A DNA stretch of 64,000 bases, taken from NCBI GenBank assembly GCA_963854835.1, contig OY978526.1:14835277-14899276 (forward strand), in the 5' to 3' direction. The DNA comes from Megamerina dolium (Eukaryota > Arthropoda > Insecta > Diptera > Megamerinidae). The position numbers and the translations under genes were made by a program. Shown piece by piece: positions 1-11,736 of the stretch (position 1 is the stretch's first letter; each line of letters begins with the position of its first letter). The notes below the pieces were generated by a model. The model saw only the letters and a program-made list of their open reading frames with translations. It was not told the DNA's origin and did not search any database.

Positions 1-324
1 AATAAGAATTTTCATTTGGATTTCATAGAATTCAAAATAAAAATGTTGAACAAAATTGAAATAAAAAATAAAGAATAATCATTACATTTTAGGATATTAT
101 GAGGATGGCTGTTAATAATGTTTTGTTTTTTTGGTTAACTGAAAATACAGACAACATGTATATGTGGGTACAAAGTGTAAAAAAAATGACAAAAAAAGAA
201 ATAAAAATTGGTGATTTGGTCAAAGTAAAATCAAGTTGTGTATTTTTTTGTACATTTCATTATGGTTGAAAGTGATGCAAAAGTACCATGTTCCATTAAG
301 CTTGCAGGTAAATATGTATTTTAC

Positions 325-325
325 A

Positions 326-369
<44 letters not shown>
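325..369. repeat. (AAT)n microsatellite
   Basis: About 13 near-perfect AAT units. On the minus strand it reads as a poly-Leu run, which explains the short open frame there. Confidence 0.95.
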
Positions 370-370
<1 letters not shown>

Positions 371-916
371 TCATAAATGTATAACAACAAGATACGATAT
401 GTAGGTAAGTACACACATACATATTTAAACACCCTCAAGAACTTTCACCAAAAAAAAACTCTCTTTAAATTCATTTTTGATGAAGCACAATAGAAAGTTT
501 TTTTTTCCATCAAAAATTCAATTAGCAAAAAGGAGACGACAAAAATAAAAGAAAACAAACAAAAAAACAAAAAATCACATCACATTATTTATACAATAGT
601 ACCTTTGCTTGTACATATGTATATATCGTATGTATATGCATGAGCTCGTCATGTTAATGCAAAGAACGTCTCTTCAAACTGTATTTTGGTCAAGAACAAT
701 TTCTGAATTACAAATTTACAAAATGCTAAAATAACAACAACAAAATCAAACAAAAAAAAAAAAAACATAACAAAACCTGAAAACGACCTTCTGCTATGAT
801 TCGTTCAACGTCGTTGTGATCGTCATGATCAGCATGATTGTGATCATAATTGTGTTCATGATCATGAATACCTCTATATTATAGTATCCATATTATAAAC
901 GGCATCATTTAAATTA

Positions 917-951
917 AACCGATCAGTGTGATTGTTTGCTGCTGATCGGTT
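917..951. repeat. Perfect inverted repeat, 10 bp arms
   Basis: AACCGATCAG at 917-926 pairs perfectly with CTGATCGGTT at 942-951 across a 15 nt spacer. It sits in a 780-960 stretch rich in TGATCA words. Function unknown; it could be chance or the remnant of a terminal repeat. Confidence 0.7.
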
Positions 952-2201
952 GATCATCGTTGATATTTAATTCTATTAACTTTGATGTTTGAGTAAAAAG
1001 TACAAAATGAAAAGAGAGAAGCAAATAAAAAAAAAATGAAATTCAATCCATAAATAGTATTGATTATTTGTGGTTGCTGTTGTTGTTGGAAAGTGGGTCT
1101 TTCTGTGTACAATATTTATTTGTACTTGATTCTTGTTATTTCTTTGATACTACACGCCTGTCACACAAAAGGTGTGTGCGTTTGTAGAAAAGAAAGCAAA
1201 ATGAAATTCTTCTCAATTCGCATGAAAAAGTATCTAGCAGTTGTAAATATGTACAAAAAATGTTTTTTTTTATAAATTTCTATGCCAGTACGGCCGTGTA
1301 TGAGAGTATACAGAAGCTTGAAATATTTATTTAAGTATGTAGGTACGCAAGTATTTCCATTGTTTACGATTATTGTATGCTTGACAGATGATCAGTCATT
1401 TCAAATTCTTTTTGCGCTTTGTCATATGGAATTTTAGACATTTTTTAATAAAAAAAAACAAACAAGTACTCTTATCGGCATTAGTTTACTTGATTTGCTT
1501 GAGGGGGTTAACAATAACAACTGTAAAAACCTGTTCAGTTGAGTTCAATGGTTTGTATTTAATTTCTGCTCTCTGCTCTAATTAAAGTACAACAATTAAT
1601 TACAAGTGCCATAAGTCGCCGGTAGTCATAAGATATCATTTATTTATTTAACTAAAGTTCCTATAATCATTTGATATATTCATTATTCTCTTACTCAGAC
1701 CCTGATGTGGTGGCATGCATGGTTGATTAAACACATGCTAATTTATTTGCAATTTCCTACCATTTGTTAATTTCAGTTTGTTCTTTTATTTTTTTATTTC
1801 TTGTTTTCAATTAAAGATCATATCATCTCATGTCGTCACAAGGGAATTTCTTTGGAATTCACAGTGATTCAATGTTACAAATAAAACTCATCAATTTCTG
1901 CATCACTGCTGCTGCTGATGCTGCTATTGTAGTAGTAGTAGTTGTTGTTGCTATTATTGTAATGATTTAATTTGCTACCTTAATTATGGTAACAAATTTT
2001 GTTTTCACGATCGTCGTTTTTATGGTTTCTTTAGACGCGTGGCAGGTAAGTGTTATTATTGTACACGTATTTGATTTTCGTTTATTCAATCAGCTGGTCT
2101 CTATTTCTAGCATATCGTTAGTTAGGTAGCACATGCGTTTTGCATAAATTTATTTTTTATGGACATCTATTTGTTGCTTTTTATTTTATTTTGCGTTTGG
2201 C

Positions 2202-2220
2202 TGTGTGTGTGTGTGTGTGT
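2202..2220. repeat. (GT)n microsatellite
   Basis: Nine to ten GT units followed by a T run. Confidence 0.95.
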
Positions 2221-2852
2221 TTTTTTTTAATTTCCAACAAGTAAGAATCTACTTGTACCTCATAGTTTGCCGGTAACTTTATTATAGCACTGTCTCGTAG
2301 CATGAGTATAAGTATTCAATTTTAAAATTATGTTTTATTTATGCAAATTTTAATTGCCATGATTTGTATATTTGAAAATCATTTACTTAGTTTGTCTATT
2401 TGGGTACGTTATTGATTTTAATATCTTCACTTTTGCCATTAATGTTTAATTATTGTTTATGGCTGGAATGTCGAAGATGTAGGGGAAAATGTTTGAAGAC
2501 TGGTGGTAGGGGTTTTGTTAGTGAGATCGAAATGTAAAATTGAAAGAGAAAGAAATATATTTATTGTGGAAGAAAAGATATTTTGGATACTTCAAAATGA
2601 AAAAATAAAAAATAGAATATTCTCTAATACAGAAATTTGTCTGAAAAGTTGATTCATGGATCGGCAACTCTATTGATTAGATGGGGACGGGTTTTTTTGA
2701 GACATAAGTAAAAATGGAAGATTTTTCTAAAGATATCCAGTTTGTTGTAGAAGAATTTTTCATCGAAACTAAAAAATAAATAACAGAAATAACAAATACA
2801 ACATTTTGTAATACAAACATATGTAAATCGGGGGTCAGATCGACCTGCCATA

Positions 2853-3330
2853 GACTCGGTTATTCATTTTGTGGTTCCGTAAGTAAACGTAAATAAAAAA
2901 CACTTTTGTTTAGAATTTCGATCAAATTATTATTTCAATATAATATTTGGATCTTGCGATTATGTGTGAAATACAATACAACATCATTTAAAAGTCCTCA
3001 AAGGGACCTCAAACAACATTTGATCCTTGTGAGGTAATTTTCGATGACTCTCCGGCACATATCGGGCAATCCCTCGGTATAACTTGACGGATGTTTGTTT
3101 TCAGAGCGTGGAGAGTTTGAGAATTATCCGCATAAACACAATCCCTTGCAGACAAAGCAGAGTCCAATGATGATAAATCGCACAATCTTGGTGACCTAGA
3201 AATATCGCTGAAACAAGAAATGAGCCTCATCGCTGACGAAAAGTCGATGGGAAAAATCATTATCCAAACGCTGTTGTGGAAGCACCTAACCCCATGGAGG
3301 ATATTTTCATATAATGCAACGTCCAAACAT
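2853..3330 (-). mobile_element. Degenerate DD41D mariner-like remnant (truncated)
   Basis: The left edge near 2855-2890 (GGTTATTCATTTTGTGG, then GTAAATAAAAAACAC) matches the left terminal repeat and subterminal sequence of the better element at 11632-12608. The body matches its transposase C-terminus in the same orientation. No matching right terminal repeat is visible after 3330, so the 5' coding side of the element is lost. It is an old, inactive copy of the same or a sister family. Confidence 0.8.
3009..3326 (-). pseudogene. Mariner-type transposase fragment, C-terminal
   Basis: The 105-codon open stretch contains RSPRLCDLSSLD, which aligns with PPRSCDLTPLD around the third catalytic Asp of the copy at 11.7 kb, followed by CVYADNSQTLHALKTNIRQV, matching the next helix there. 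The FFLWG segment after that Asp is degraded, and the Asp of the QQDG motif is not recognisable. A functional product is very unlikely. Family assignment rests on alignment to the other copy within this window. Confidence 0.8.
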
Positions 3331-5075
3331 TATATTGAAATAAAAAGTTGATCGAAATTTTAAACAGAAGTGCGTTTACTTTCGGAAGCAAAAAAATTTA
3401 TAATCCAGTAGTAGTATAGTAGTATAGACACGTCTGACTTAAGCGTCCTGATATTTAGACTGGTCCTTATGTTATTGTTTTACCAGACATTGGAAATTAT
3501 ATCAAAGATAATTTTGATTCGATAAAAAACATTTTGTTCTGTTCCGGTTCGATTTACAAATTTTGTGGACTTGATATAACAAGAACTTTGGTTTTCTTAT
3601 ACTTGATTCTCAAACTAGCAGATTTTTATTTTGTATTCAGTAAATTTTATATCCACTTTCTTTCTTTATATTCTCTGTCACACACCTATACGACGAAGGA
3701 CCAACCAAGCCTCTATGGATACTACGAGTATTTTCGCCAAAGCATTAAGAAATTTTCTCATTGGAGGTTATAACCAAAATTTTCAAGTAACTTTGAACAG
3801 AATTTTGTTGTTGTTGTAGACGCAACATCTCAATTAGCTACTATAGTAGGTAGTACAGTTCATTGTAAACTGTGAAGTTTTGAGTCTTAAATCAGCTCAA
3901 TGTTATAATGAACTCAGCAGTAACATCAGTAATAATTTACCTATCTGTTTTATATGTATGTATTATATATATTATTTTCTCTTTAAAATTTTCTAAAAAT
4001 AAATATAATCGTATCTATTTTAGTTTAATGAGCCTGTAAATCTGAAAATTATTTATTCTAGAAGACAAATGGTGTGTGACCACATATATTCTGATCTCAA
4101 GAGGTATATTGTATTTTACTTAAAGATGCATCCATTATAATAATTATATTAATTTTAATATGATGACCAAACTTAGCTTACAACGGAGATCTGCTTGTTA
4201 TATATTTATGACTAGACATGGGATTCGCAATAAATAAATCGAGACATATTCGCAGCTGAGGTATATAGAACTTATAACTAGCATCAAATTGTTGATGATA
4301 AACAGCAAATTGCAGCAAAGTTGACTAGCACAACAGCATACAAATGCATTTAGATGTTGCCATAAAGGATACAACAGTGTATGACTGCAGTAACCGTCAA
4401 TCTACGAGTAAATAAATGGATGCTAAATTTAGATAAAAATCTGCAAGGTATAACAACCAAAGTTAACATGATGACAAAGAAGCTATGACAATGATAATGA
4501 TGATAGTTCTTACAACGATGGACATTCACGTAATATTGTTTACCTCAAAGTGAGCAGCAAACATCACAACGAACAAGAGTGATCGTACAGAGATGATACT
4601 CCCATGAAGATCATCATGCCAGTATTCTCGTACGTAGTTATATGATTGTTGGTTAATTTTGTTTGCATGTTTAGTCAATAATTTAATCACGAAATTGGTT
4701 CATAAGAGATAAAATTATGTGTTTTTCTGTAACTATAGTCTGCATGCATATTATGTAACGAGATATGTGTAGTTAGGTGTCCATTTCAGTCTGATTATGT
4801 TTGTGAAATATGTTACAACCAATTGATTTTTAACCAATTTTATTGTGGATGTGATCATATGAAATTTATACTAAAATATATTTTCAATATAAATAGCAAA
4901 TACTACAAATATACTTGTATGTATATGAAGCTTAATATGAAAATGAAGGAATAATGCCATAAGTTTGAAATTGATTTCGAGAAAATATTTACTCATATTA
5001 TCTTTAGTATGTCATTAGGTACCAATGTTCATTCACATTATCTGAAATATACTTGTTTACCTAGTAATGTATGTA
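3331..5075. other. AT-rich stretch without recognisable gene
   Basis: No coding signal or repeat family recognised. Short frames at 3534-3819 are Phe/Ile/Tyr-rich and overlap in two frames, which suggests chance. Confidence 0.6.
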
Positions 5076-5379
5076 CAGGATGTTTTTTCATTGGGCCGTA
5101 CCGTGGAGGTATGTTAATGCTCATGACTACAGCGACAAGCCTGCAATGGTTGACGCACTGGAAGCCAATATTAAAGAAATTATTCGTGAGATACCGGCCG
5201 ATATGTTGGAGAGAGTATGCCAAAATAGGACCATTTGAGGTACAGCCACCGTATGAAATCATCTTTAAACATTGAATTATATAGATCGGTCTATCGACTA
5301 AAATAAAGATTTCATACATTTATCTAAATTTTATGTGTTTTTTTTAATCAAATTCGAAGGCTTTTAAAAAATCACCCTG
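5076..5379 (+). mobile_element. 304 bp MITE-like derivative of a mariner-type element
   Basis: The left end CAGGATGTTTTTTC and the right end, read on the other strand as CAGGGTGATTTTTT, form terminal inverted repeats. Each is flanked by a TA dinucleotide (5074-5075 and 5380-5381), the target duplication expected for Tc1/mariner transposons. Inside, one frame reads YSDKPAMVDALEANIKEI then REIPADMLERVCQN, a transposase C-terminus, and a later segment ends YEIIFKH-stop just before the right end. Most of the transposase is deleted. A sister copy lies at 37644-37972. It could have been mobilised in trans by a full element; that is inference. Confidence 0.8.
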
Positions 5380-6821
5380 TATGTACTTAGCAAATTTGAA
5401 CTATTTGGTAACAAAATTAGTGTTCAAGTGTTTGCGTGATAAATGTCAACTAACCTGCCCTAATTATCACAATGTTGTTTCCTGACTCTATGAGCATGTA
5501 ATATGTACTTGGTCATACAAATTATATATTAATAAAAAGATATAATATGAATTATATTAAGTAATTTGAATAAAGAATTATGACACATAGGTACTATTAG
5601 TATGCCTATATGTATTGTACGTTAATACATATAACACATGCAACATACTAAGATGTGTGTATTGGTGTCATACTTTTACTTTTACTCACTTTTACTCTCT
5701 CCGTCTGTCCCTTTTACTTTCTTCTCTATTTGGATAATTGAAAAGGACTGTCATGAATATGTTTATGATGCTTTTATAAACAATATTACAATAAACATAA
5801 CCTAGATTTCGGCATGGTGATCATATTACCAGATAAGCATCATATATCTAGAATATTAAATAGATAACTAAGAGTATAAAATTGCCATAAATGTTTCTGA
5901 AAGAATTCTACAACAGAGCTCCGAAAAAGCTATGGAATTGACTGGCACAATATGACAGGAGGAGAAGTTTAGTTAACGGAGCTCCTAGTGCCAAATAAAA
6001 ATTTAGAATAAACCCAGAAATGTAGCAATTAAGATATTACATTTTGTTTTGTTGTTTTTGATTGTTTGTTTTAAATAAAAAAAAAAACAGTTCATCGAAG
6101 CCAGATTTCACTGATTGTGGACTTAAAAAGTTGAAAGAGATTCGATAATATTATAAAGGCATCGCAATGAGTTGATATTTCTTATTCTAAGCAAAGCTAT
6201 GAATATGTAAATATTTAGCGAACTTACTCATACTTTCGTTTTTACTTTCAAGGTGGCAACATATTTTTATGTCTTTTAATTATGTCCATCTATTTCATTT
6301 TTAACTATACCTATCGCATTCTATTTCTCTTTTCGTGCCAAAGCTATAAATATTTTTATAGTACCTAGTTCATACTTACATATATATATGATACATACAT
6401 ATATGTATGCAGACATTCACATTAAAACAACAATGATACTAAATCAACGAAAAAAGAGCATCTGCTTTGGAGCTATGAGCCAATACAATAACCATATATG
6501 GCTATCTACAACAAAGTAAAAATTTCATATTATCACGGCACATTTTAATTAATTAAAAAAGAAGAAAAAAAAAAAATAATAATAAAATAGAAGAATATGC
6601 TGTTCAAGCATGGTGGGAAAAAGTGTAAGAATGAAATAAATTTAGCGAAACGAAACTGACAGGACATACATACATGCGAGTATGTACGAGTAAGTAATAC
6701 TTACATATGAGTCTGTGTATGAGTTGAGTTTACTTATAATAGTGTTGAGTGCAGGGTGTGTCATTGACTGCGACACATAAACCTAAAACACGCAACGCAA
6801 CGTAAAATGGTCAAACACACA

Positions 6822-6822
6822 T

Positions 6823-6850
<28 letters not shown>
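6822..6850. repeat. (CA)n microsatellite
   Basis: An interrupted CA tract that continues as CACACACATACATATAC. Confidence 0.9.
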
Positions 6851-6857
<7 letters not shown>

Positions 6858-7284
6858 TACTTAATGGGCAACATAACACATAAACAACTGAAGTTAAGGA
6901 CATTTAAGGGTTTTAAATAATTTTTATTGTTTTTACTGCCTTCATTCCTGACTTTCTTTCGCATTTCTAGTTCACATTTAATGACATTGTGTGACAATGT
7001 TGTCGAGCTACTTACTATGTACTAACATATAATACCCACATTATAATGTTATATGGGTGTGTACATAAATTCGAATACCAACATAGAGTGATGGTATAGG
7101 TGTTTGTCCATATGTGCTTATTTCGATGTGTGTACGCGTGTATGAAAGTTTATTTCTTCATTACAACTCATTAAATTTCGACATGATCCTGTGAATTTTT
7201 GTTATACCATGTGCGCATACATACATACCCATACAATGCTGTTGTTATTATGGCTCATTATGAATTAAATTTTATTTAATTTGT

Positions 7285-7500
7285 CATTGTTTTGTTGTTG
7301 TTGTTGTTGTTGTTATTCTGGTAATTGTTTTGTTTTTAATTCTGTAAAATTTACTATTATTATCATCATTATTATTGCTGTTGTTGTTGTTGTTGTTACT
7401 GCTGTAGGCAATTTAATGTTGCACAAAAAGTATTATGTATGTAAATAGTAATTTGTTGACAATGTCCTTATTGTTGTTGTTGTTTTTGTTGTTGTTGTTT
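7285..7500. repeat. Cluster of (TTG)n tracts
   Basis: Three separate TTG/GTT tracts within about 215 bp, with an ATT/ATC patch between them. Typical fly simple sequence. Confidence 0.85.
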
Positions 7501-7565
7501 ATCAACAATACATTTTTACTCCATTCATTTATTTTGACATTAATGTTTTTATCTTCAAAATGAAT

Positions 7566-7615
7566 TCATCTCATCATCATCATCATCATAATCATTATTG
7601 CTATTATTATTATTA
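7566..7615. repeat. (ATC)n / (ATT)n tract
   Basis: A run of CATCATCATCATCAT followed by ATTATTATT. Confidence 0.85.
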
Positions 7616-8245
7616 TTGTGATGGTCGTTCTTTATAGCAATTTCTTTTAATTACAATACAAATTACAATTTTGTCAACATACTCGTATTTTATTATTGAT
7701 ATTTTTCTACTGTATGTAAGTAAATACTTACTTGTGTGGATGTATTGATGTAATATATTAGTGTTAAATTGTACCCCTCTTATAAGATATTTTTAATTTT
7801 CGAGTAAATCAAAAGTATAAAAATATATATGAGGTGACTACATCAAGCTCGTTACTTCGTTAGTTCGTTACTTGGTAGATATTTGTTTGTGTGTGTATAT
7901 TGTTTTTGTAAAATTACCAAATTACCGAAAATACACATAATTTGTGTGTAGTGGTATTATTAAAATGATTGCTTTTAATCACATTTTTCATTGTCTTAAT
8001 TTATTTATTTTCTTATATATCAGTAATCACTCTGAAGATCTGACCGATATACTTTCAATGAGTCCTTAAACAATTGTTCACGTACTAATTGTCTTCACGG
8101 AATATTGGTTTCTAGATTGAAATGTTATCAGAATGAGTTTACAAGAGAAGAATAACTTCTATTTTAGCTGTCAGAATGGAAGGAAATATGAAATTATATG
8201 GCACTTAATTTGTCATTGTATTGATTTCGTAGGTATATTCTATTA

Positions 8246-8567
8246 AAAAAAAAATAAATATGTGGCACTTAAAACCCCAAAGGGCTCATTGGCCGAGCTT
8301 CTCTTCAATTACTGTTGTGCGTGTTAAATTTTAGACAGTATTAGAAGGGACCTACTTATTTTAGCCGGTTCCGAACGGCAGAACCTTTGCGACATCACTT
8401 TTTCTGAGCTTTGTCACAGAGTTCTTTTAGAAGCTTTTCATGGCAAGTTGTTACTGTCGGAAGAATTGCCAATTGCTTGCCGACAGGTGGTACCGTTCGA
8501 AAGAAAAATCTTTTCGATATTAAATTGCATGAGCCGGGGATTGGACCACGACTGAGCCACGGCATCG
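8246..8567 (-). mobile_element. tRNA-derived SINE, copy 1 (minus strand, deleted tRNA region)
   Basis: Matches the copies at 10.36, 24.85, 37.27 and 56.7 kb over the whole body. It is flanked by 11 bp direct repeats ATATTCTATTA at 8235-8245 and 8568-8578, a classic target-site duplication. Box B is present as GGTCCAATCCC on the minus strand (one change from GGTTCAATCCC). About 34 bp between box B and box A, the anticodon-arm region seen in the other copies, is missing, so box A is cut. The AT-rich tail is on the left. This copy is unlikely to be transcribed by RNA polymerase III. Confidence 0.92.
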
Positions 8568-8578
8568 ATATTCTATTA

Positions 8579-10345
8579 GAAAGCACTATATTTAACGAAC
8601 TGTTGTTATTGTTGTTGTTTTTTGTTTTATAAAACCAATCCAAGTGCTTCTATTGAAAGAATTAAATCCTAAATCGATAAGATCGCTACCACAACGGAAG
8701 TAGTTGTATAACCAAACCTTCAACTATCATTCATACTTCTCTATACGGCCTACATATCGTACGTTCTGTAAAACATTAATGACACATATTCATAATACAG
8801 AATAAGTTCTAATTGAAGAGCATAGACTTTTTAGATAAATTTTCTATGTAAAATTCTGTTGAAATATTGATCCTATTTATAAGTATTTTGTGAATATGTG
8901 TCATTAATTTTTAGAAGAATGATTTTTACTCTAAATGATTTAAATTGAGTGTTCGAGAAAAATGTAGGTATTTACGATAGACAGAAGTCATGCCATGTCA
9001 TACGTAAAGTTCTTGCTATTCTTATTTCATATTTTTTTTTTTCAATTTTTCCATGCCGAAATCTGTGGACATTACTTCTATGTTTGAATATTTTTAAGCT
9101 GTGAATATATGCCAATAATATTTAGATAATATTTGAATATTCTAAATTAAGACATATGCATGTTTGAAAAATTTCAATTTATGTTGTGTTATAAGATTTC
9201 AGATTTTATTATTAGAAAGTATACTTTATGAAAGATACATATATTTTTAAAAAGTTTGCTTGACATTTAATTTAATTTTGTTAAATTTCATTAAAAGCCA
9301 TGAAATTTTTATTGCGCATAAATAATTCAATTTTATGTGAAATCATAGGTATATAACTCATTTTTTTTTGGTTTTCTGTTCATAAGACATTTCCGTTTAA
9401 CCCTCGTAATATTTATTTTACTTGTTATAAATACATTATTAATTAAGTATGTCAAAAAATGTAAGTAATAATAAAAATCATAACAACAACAATGATGACA
9501 ACCTAATAAATATTTATAAACATGTTAAAAAATTTGTGCTACTGAATAGTACATTAGCATAAATATCATATTTTCTGTAAGAGAATGAAAATGGCAACAA
9601 CGATATTTTCAAGGAAAGAATACTTAATTTTTTTTTCATATGAAACTTTTACAAACAATATTTTAAGCTCATGTTGACGTTGGTGGAATTGTTCTATTAA
9701 TACTATATATATATGAGTGTGGATTTATTGGTATTTCCTTGTTTGAAGAGTTTATATTGCTTGTGCGAATGGATGGACCAGCAAACCATATTATGAACTC
9801 TTTGAAATGTGAGCCAAAATTATAGAGCATTTTTTGACTAGAATACAATAGCTATATTAAGTAATTTAAGGAGAGTAATCAAATTTAATCATAATGTATC
9901 TAGATGAGCAATTTTCTTTCGACTTTATTTCAGCACAAACTTCAAGAGAAAATACTCCAAAATATGAGCTAAAGAAGAGTTCTTTGGTATTCATATTGTT
10001 TAATGTGTTCTGATGTATAGGTTTATGTACTCATAGGTATGTACATATATATGTGAAACACAAATAATAGCAATCAAAATGAAATTGCCTGCTGAGGAGC
10101 CTGTACATTCTGTCTCATGCGGCATACAACTTCCACTTTAGTGCCTGAAGCCGCCATAAAGACAATAAATTGTCATTGTAAACTCGTTAATCAAGTGACG
10201 GTGTTAAAATACGACATTCATGACGATGACGATGAGTTTACTTCTTTTTTTGTTTTTTCGTGCAATATTGTAACTTTTGTTTCTTTACAAAAAACCAAAA
10301 GCAAATGCTTTATACTCATACGTACGCCACGAAAATAAAGTATTG
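8579..10345. other. AT-rich stretch, nothing recognised
   Basis: No coding frame, tandem array or element end was recognised. Only scattered A/T runs and short TATATAT words near 9700. Confidence 0.6.
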
Positions 10346-10365
10346 TAATAAGGTAAAGTTTGCCG

Positions 10366-10380
10366 TAGCTCAGTGGTTAG
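10366..10380 (+). promoter_or_regulatory. RNA polymerase III box A of SINE copy 2
   Basis: TAGCTCAGTGGTTAG is a close match to the tRNA box A consensus. The same word is present in the copies at 24852 and 37272 and as the complement in the copy at 56.7 kb. Confidence 0.85.
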
Positions 10381-10409
10381 TGTGTTCGCCTTCTGATCTG
10401 TAGGTCGGT

Positions 10410-10420
10410 GGTTCAATCCC
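10410..10420 (+). promoter_or_regulatory. RNA polymerase III box B of SINE copy 2
   Basis: GGTTCAATCCC is a perfect tRNA T-arm box B, 29 nt after box A, as in tRNA genes. The spot where an anticodon loop would fall reads CTTCTGA, which could derive from a tRNA with anticodon TCT (Arg), but the anticodon stem does not pair. Parentage is therefore only a suggestion. Confidence 0.85.
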
Positions 10421-10734
10421 CGGCTGATGCATAACAAATTTAATATCGATAAGATTTTTCTTTCGAACGGTACCCACCTGTCGGCAAGCAATTGGCAATT
10501 CTTCCGACAGTAACAACTTGCCATGAAAAAGCTTCTTAAAGAACTCTGTGACAAAGCTCAGAAAAAGTGATGTCACAAGTGTTCTGCCGTTCGGAACCGG
10601 CTAAAATAAGTAGGTCCCTTCTAATATTGTCCAAAATTTAAGACGCACAACAGTAATGGAAGAGAAGCTCGGCCAATGAGCCCTTTGGGGCTTTATGTGG
10701 CCACATATTTATTTATTTTTTAATAAGGTAAAGT

Positions 10735-11631
10735 GATTGCAAAGGGGTCGATGTATCCTTGAGGATGTAAGTGAAGTTTGTGAGGTGAGCATTTGTTTCT
10801 GTGTGTGTGAAAAATTTTGTTTGTGATACCGTTGTTTTTTGTTGTTGTTGTAAAAACATTGCCTATGAAATGGTTGCTATTGTCGCTTTCATTTGTTTTA
10901 ACTGTACTTGCTTAACGGCATGTATTGTTATGTTTATTGTCTTTGTTGTTGTTGTTGTGATGAATGACAATGCATTTATGTTGTTGTTTTATATGTATAC
11001 ATGTAATATAACGCAGAAGTTATTGCTGACGCCAATTTTACCACCACCACCATCACTTCTACAGACAAAGGGTTCAATCGCCCCACCACCATTGATGGCG
11101 TTAACTGCTGCTAACAACTGTTGTAGTCGTTGTTGTAATTCTTCTTATTTTTTTTCTTCGCCCTTAAGCGTTTGCAAAACTGACTAAGGCCGTTCCAACA
11201 ACAACAATGACAGTACATAACTTAATGGCGGAGCATCCAGTAATGGCATGTTATTGTATGAATTGAGTGAATTCCTTTCTTATTTTTTTGTTGTTGTTTT
11301 TTTTTGCTTTATTACTCTTTTGCTGATGACAAAGCGAAAAAACAGGTAAGCAACCTCTGACACTTTTGCTCATTAATTTGCGTATATTTAAACGTTTATT
11401 GTTGGCACTAAATCAACATTACATACGAAAAGAAATGCAAACGCCAAAAAAAGGAAAAACGTTTGGGATGGAGAGAGAGAGATAGGAAGAAAGTAAAGGA
11501 GTGAAGGAAATACAATACAATACCCAGAAGAACGAAATTCTATTTTAAGCATTTTAAAAGGTTTGTTAAATCAGAATTTCAGGCATGTTGAACCTTAGTA
11601 AGTATATTCAAGAAAATTTTTTCCAAATATA
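10735..11631. other. TTG/GTT-rich non-coding stretch
   Basis: The 128-codon open frame at 10801-11187 is built from TTG/GTT runs and Cys/Val/Leu codons, with no domain. I take it as simple-sequence noise. A GAGA tract lies near 11470. Confidence 0.65.
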
Positions 11632-11662
11632 AAGGGTTATCCATTTTGCGGTTTCAAAAGTA
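11632..11662. repeat. Left terminal inverted repeat of the 977 bp mariner
   Basis: Starts AAGGGTTATCCATTTTGCGG; one mismatch to the complement of the right repeat. Confidence 0.93.
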
Positions 11663-11736
11663 AATGTAAATAAAACACATATAAAATATTTTTTATCATG
11701 ATATTTCTTTTTTATTATAAAGTTTGAACGTTGACA

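Larger units (their letters stand above)
1..2852. other. AT-rich non-coding stretch
   Basis: No reading frame here looks like a protein. The open frames are short and biased to Phe, Leu, Ile, Lys and Tyr, as AT-rich DNA gives by chance. The stretch contains an (AAT)n tract, a (GT)n tract, many poly-A and poly-T runs and one good inverted repeat (listed separately). The (CTG)/(GTA)/(GTT)-like run near 1910-1960 is simple sequence. Confidence 0.7.
5382..8234. other. Non-coding stretch rich in simple repeats
   Basis: No gene found. It holds (CA)n near 6822-6850, clusters of TTG/GTT near 7280-7320, 7376-7400 and 7470-7500, and an ATC run near 7570-7590. Short open frames here come from these simple repeats. 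Confidence 0.65.
10360..10720 (+). mobile_element. tRNA-derived SINE, copy 2 (best copy)
   Basis: A 361 bp element flanked by perfect 14 bp direct repeats TAATAAGGTAAAGT (10346-10359 and 10721-10734). Order: tRNA-like head with box A and box B, a unique body of about 270 bp, a short hairpin near the 3' end (AGCCC-TTTG-GGGCT), and an (ATTT)n-type tail ending in a T run. There is no open reading frame; a SINE would borrow the machinery of a partner LINE. The long duplication with no mismatch suggests fairly recent insertion. Confidence 0.95.

Noticed and set aside
5009..5275. 88-codon open frame at the MITE-like element
   Set aside because: It is an out-of-frame reading; the transposase frame is the neighbouring one.
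10362..10425. tRNA gene (also at 24849, 37269 and complement near 57047)
   Set aside because: Boxes A and B are good, but the anticodon stem does not pair and each head is followed by the same 300 bp body and target duplications. They are SINE heads.
10801..11187. 128-codon open frame
   Set aside because: Cys/Val/Leu-rich from TTG and GTT runs, no domain.
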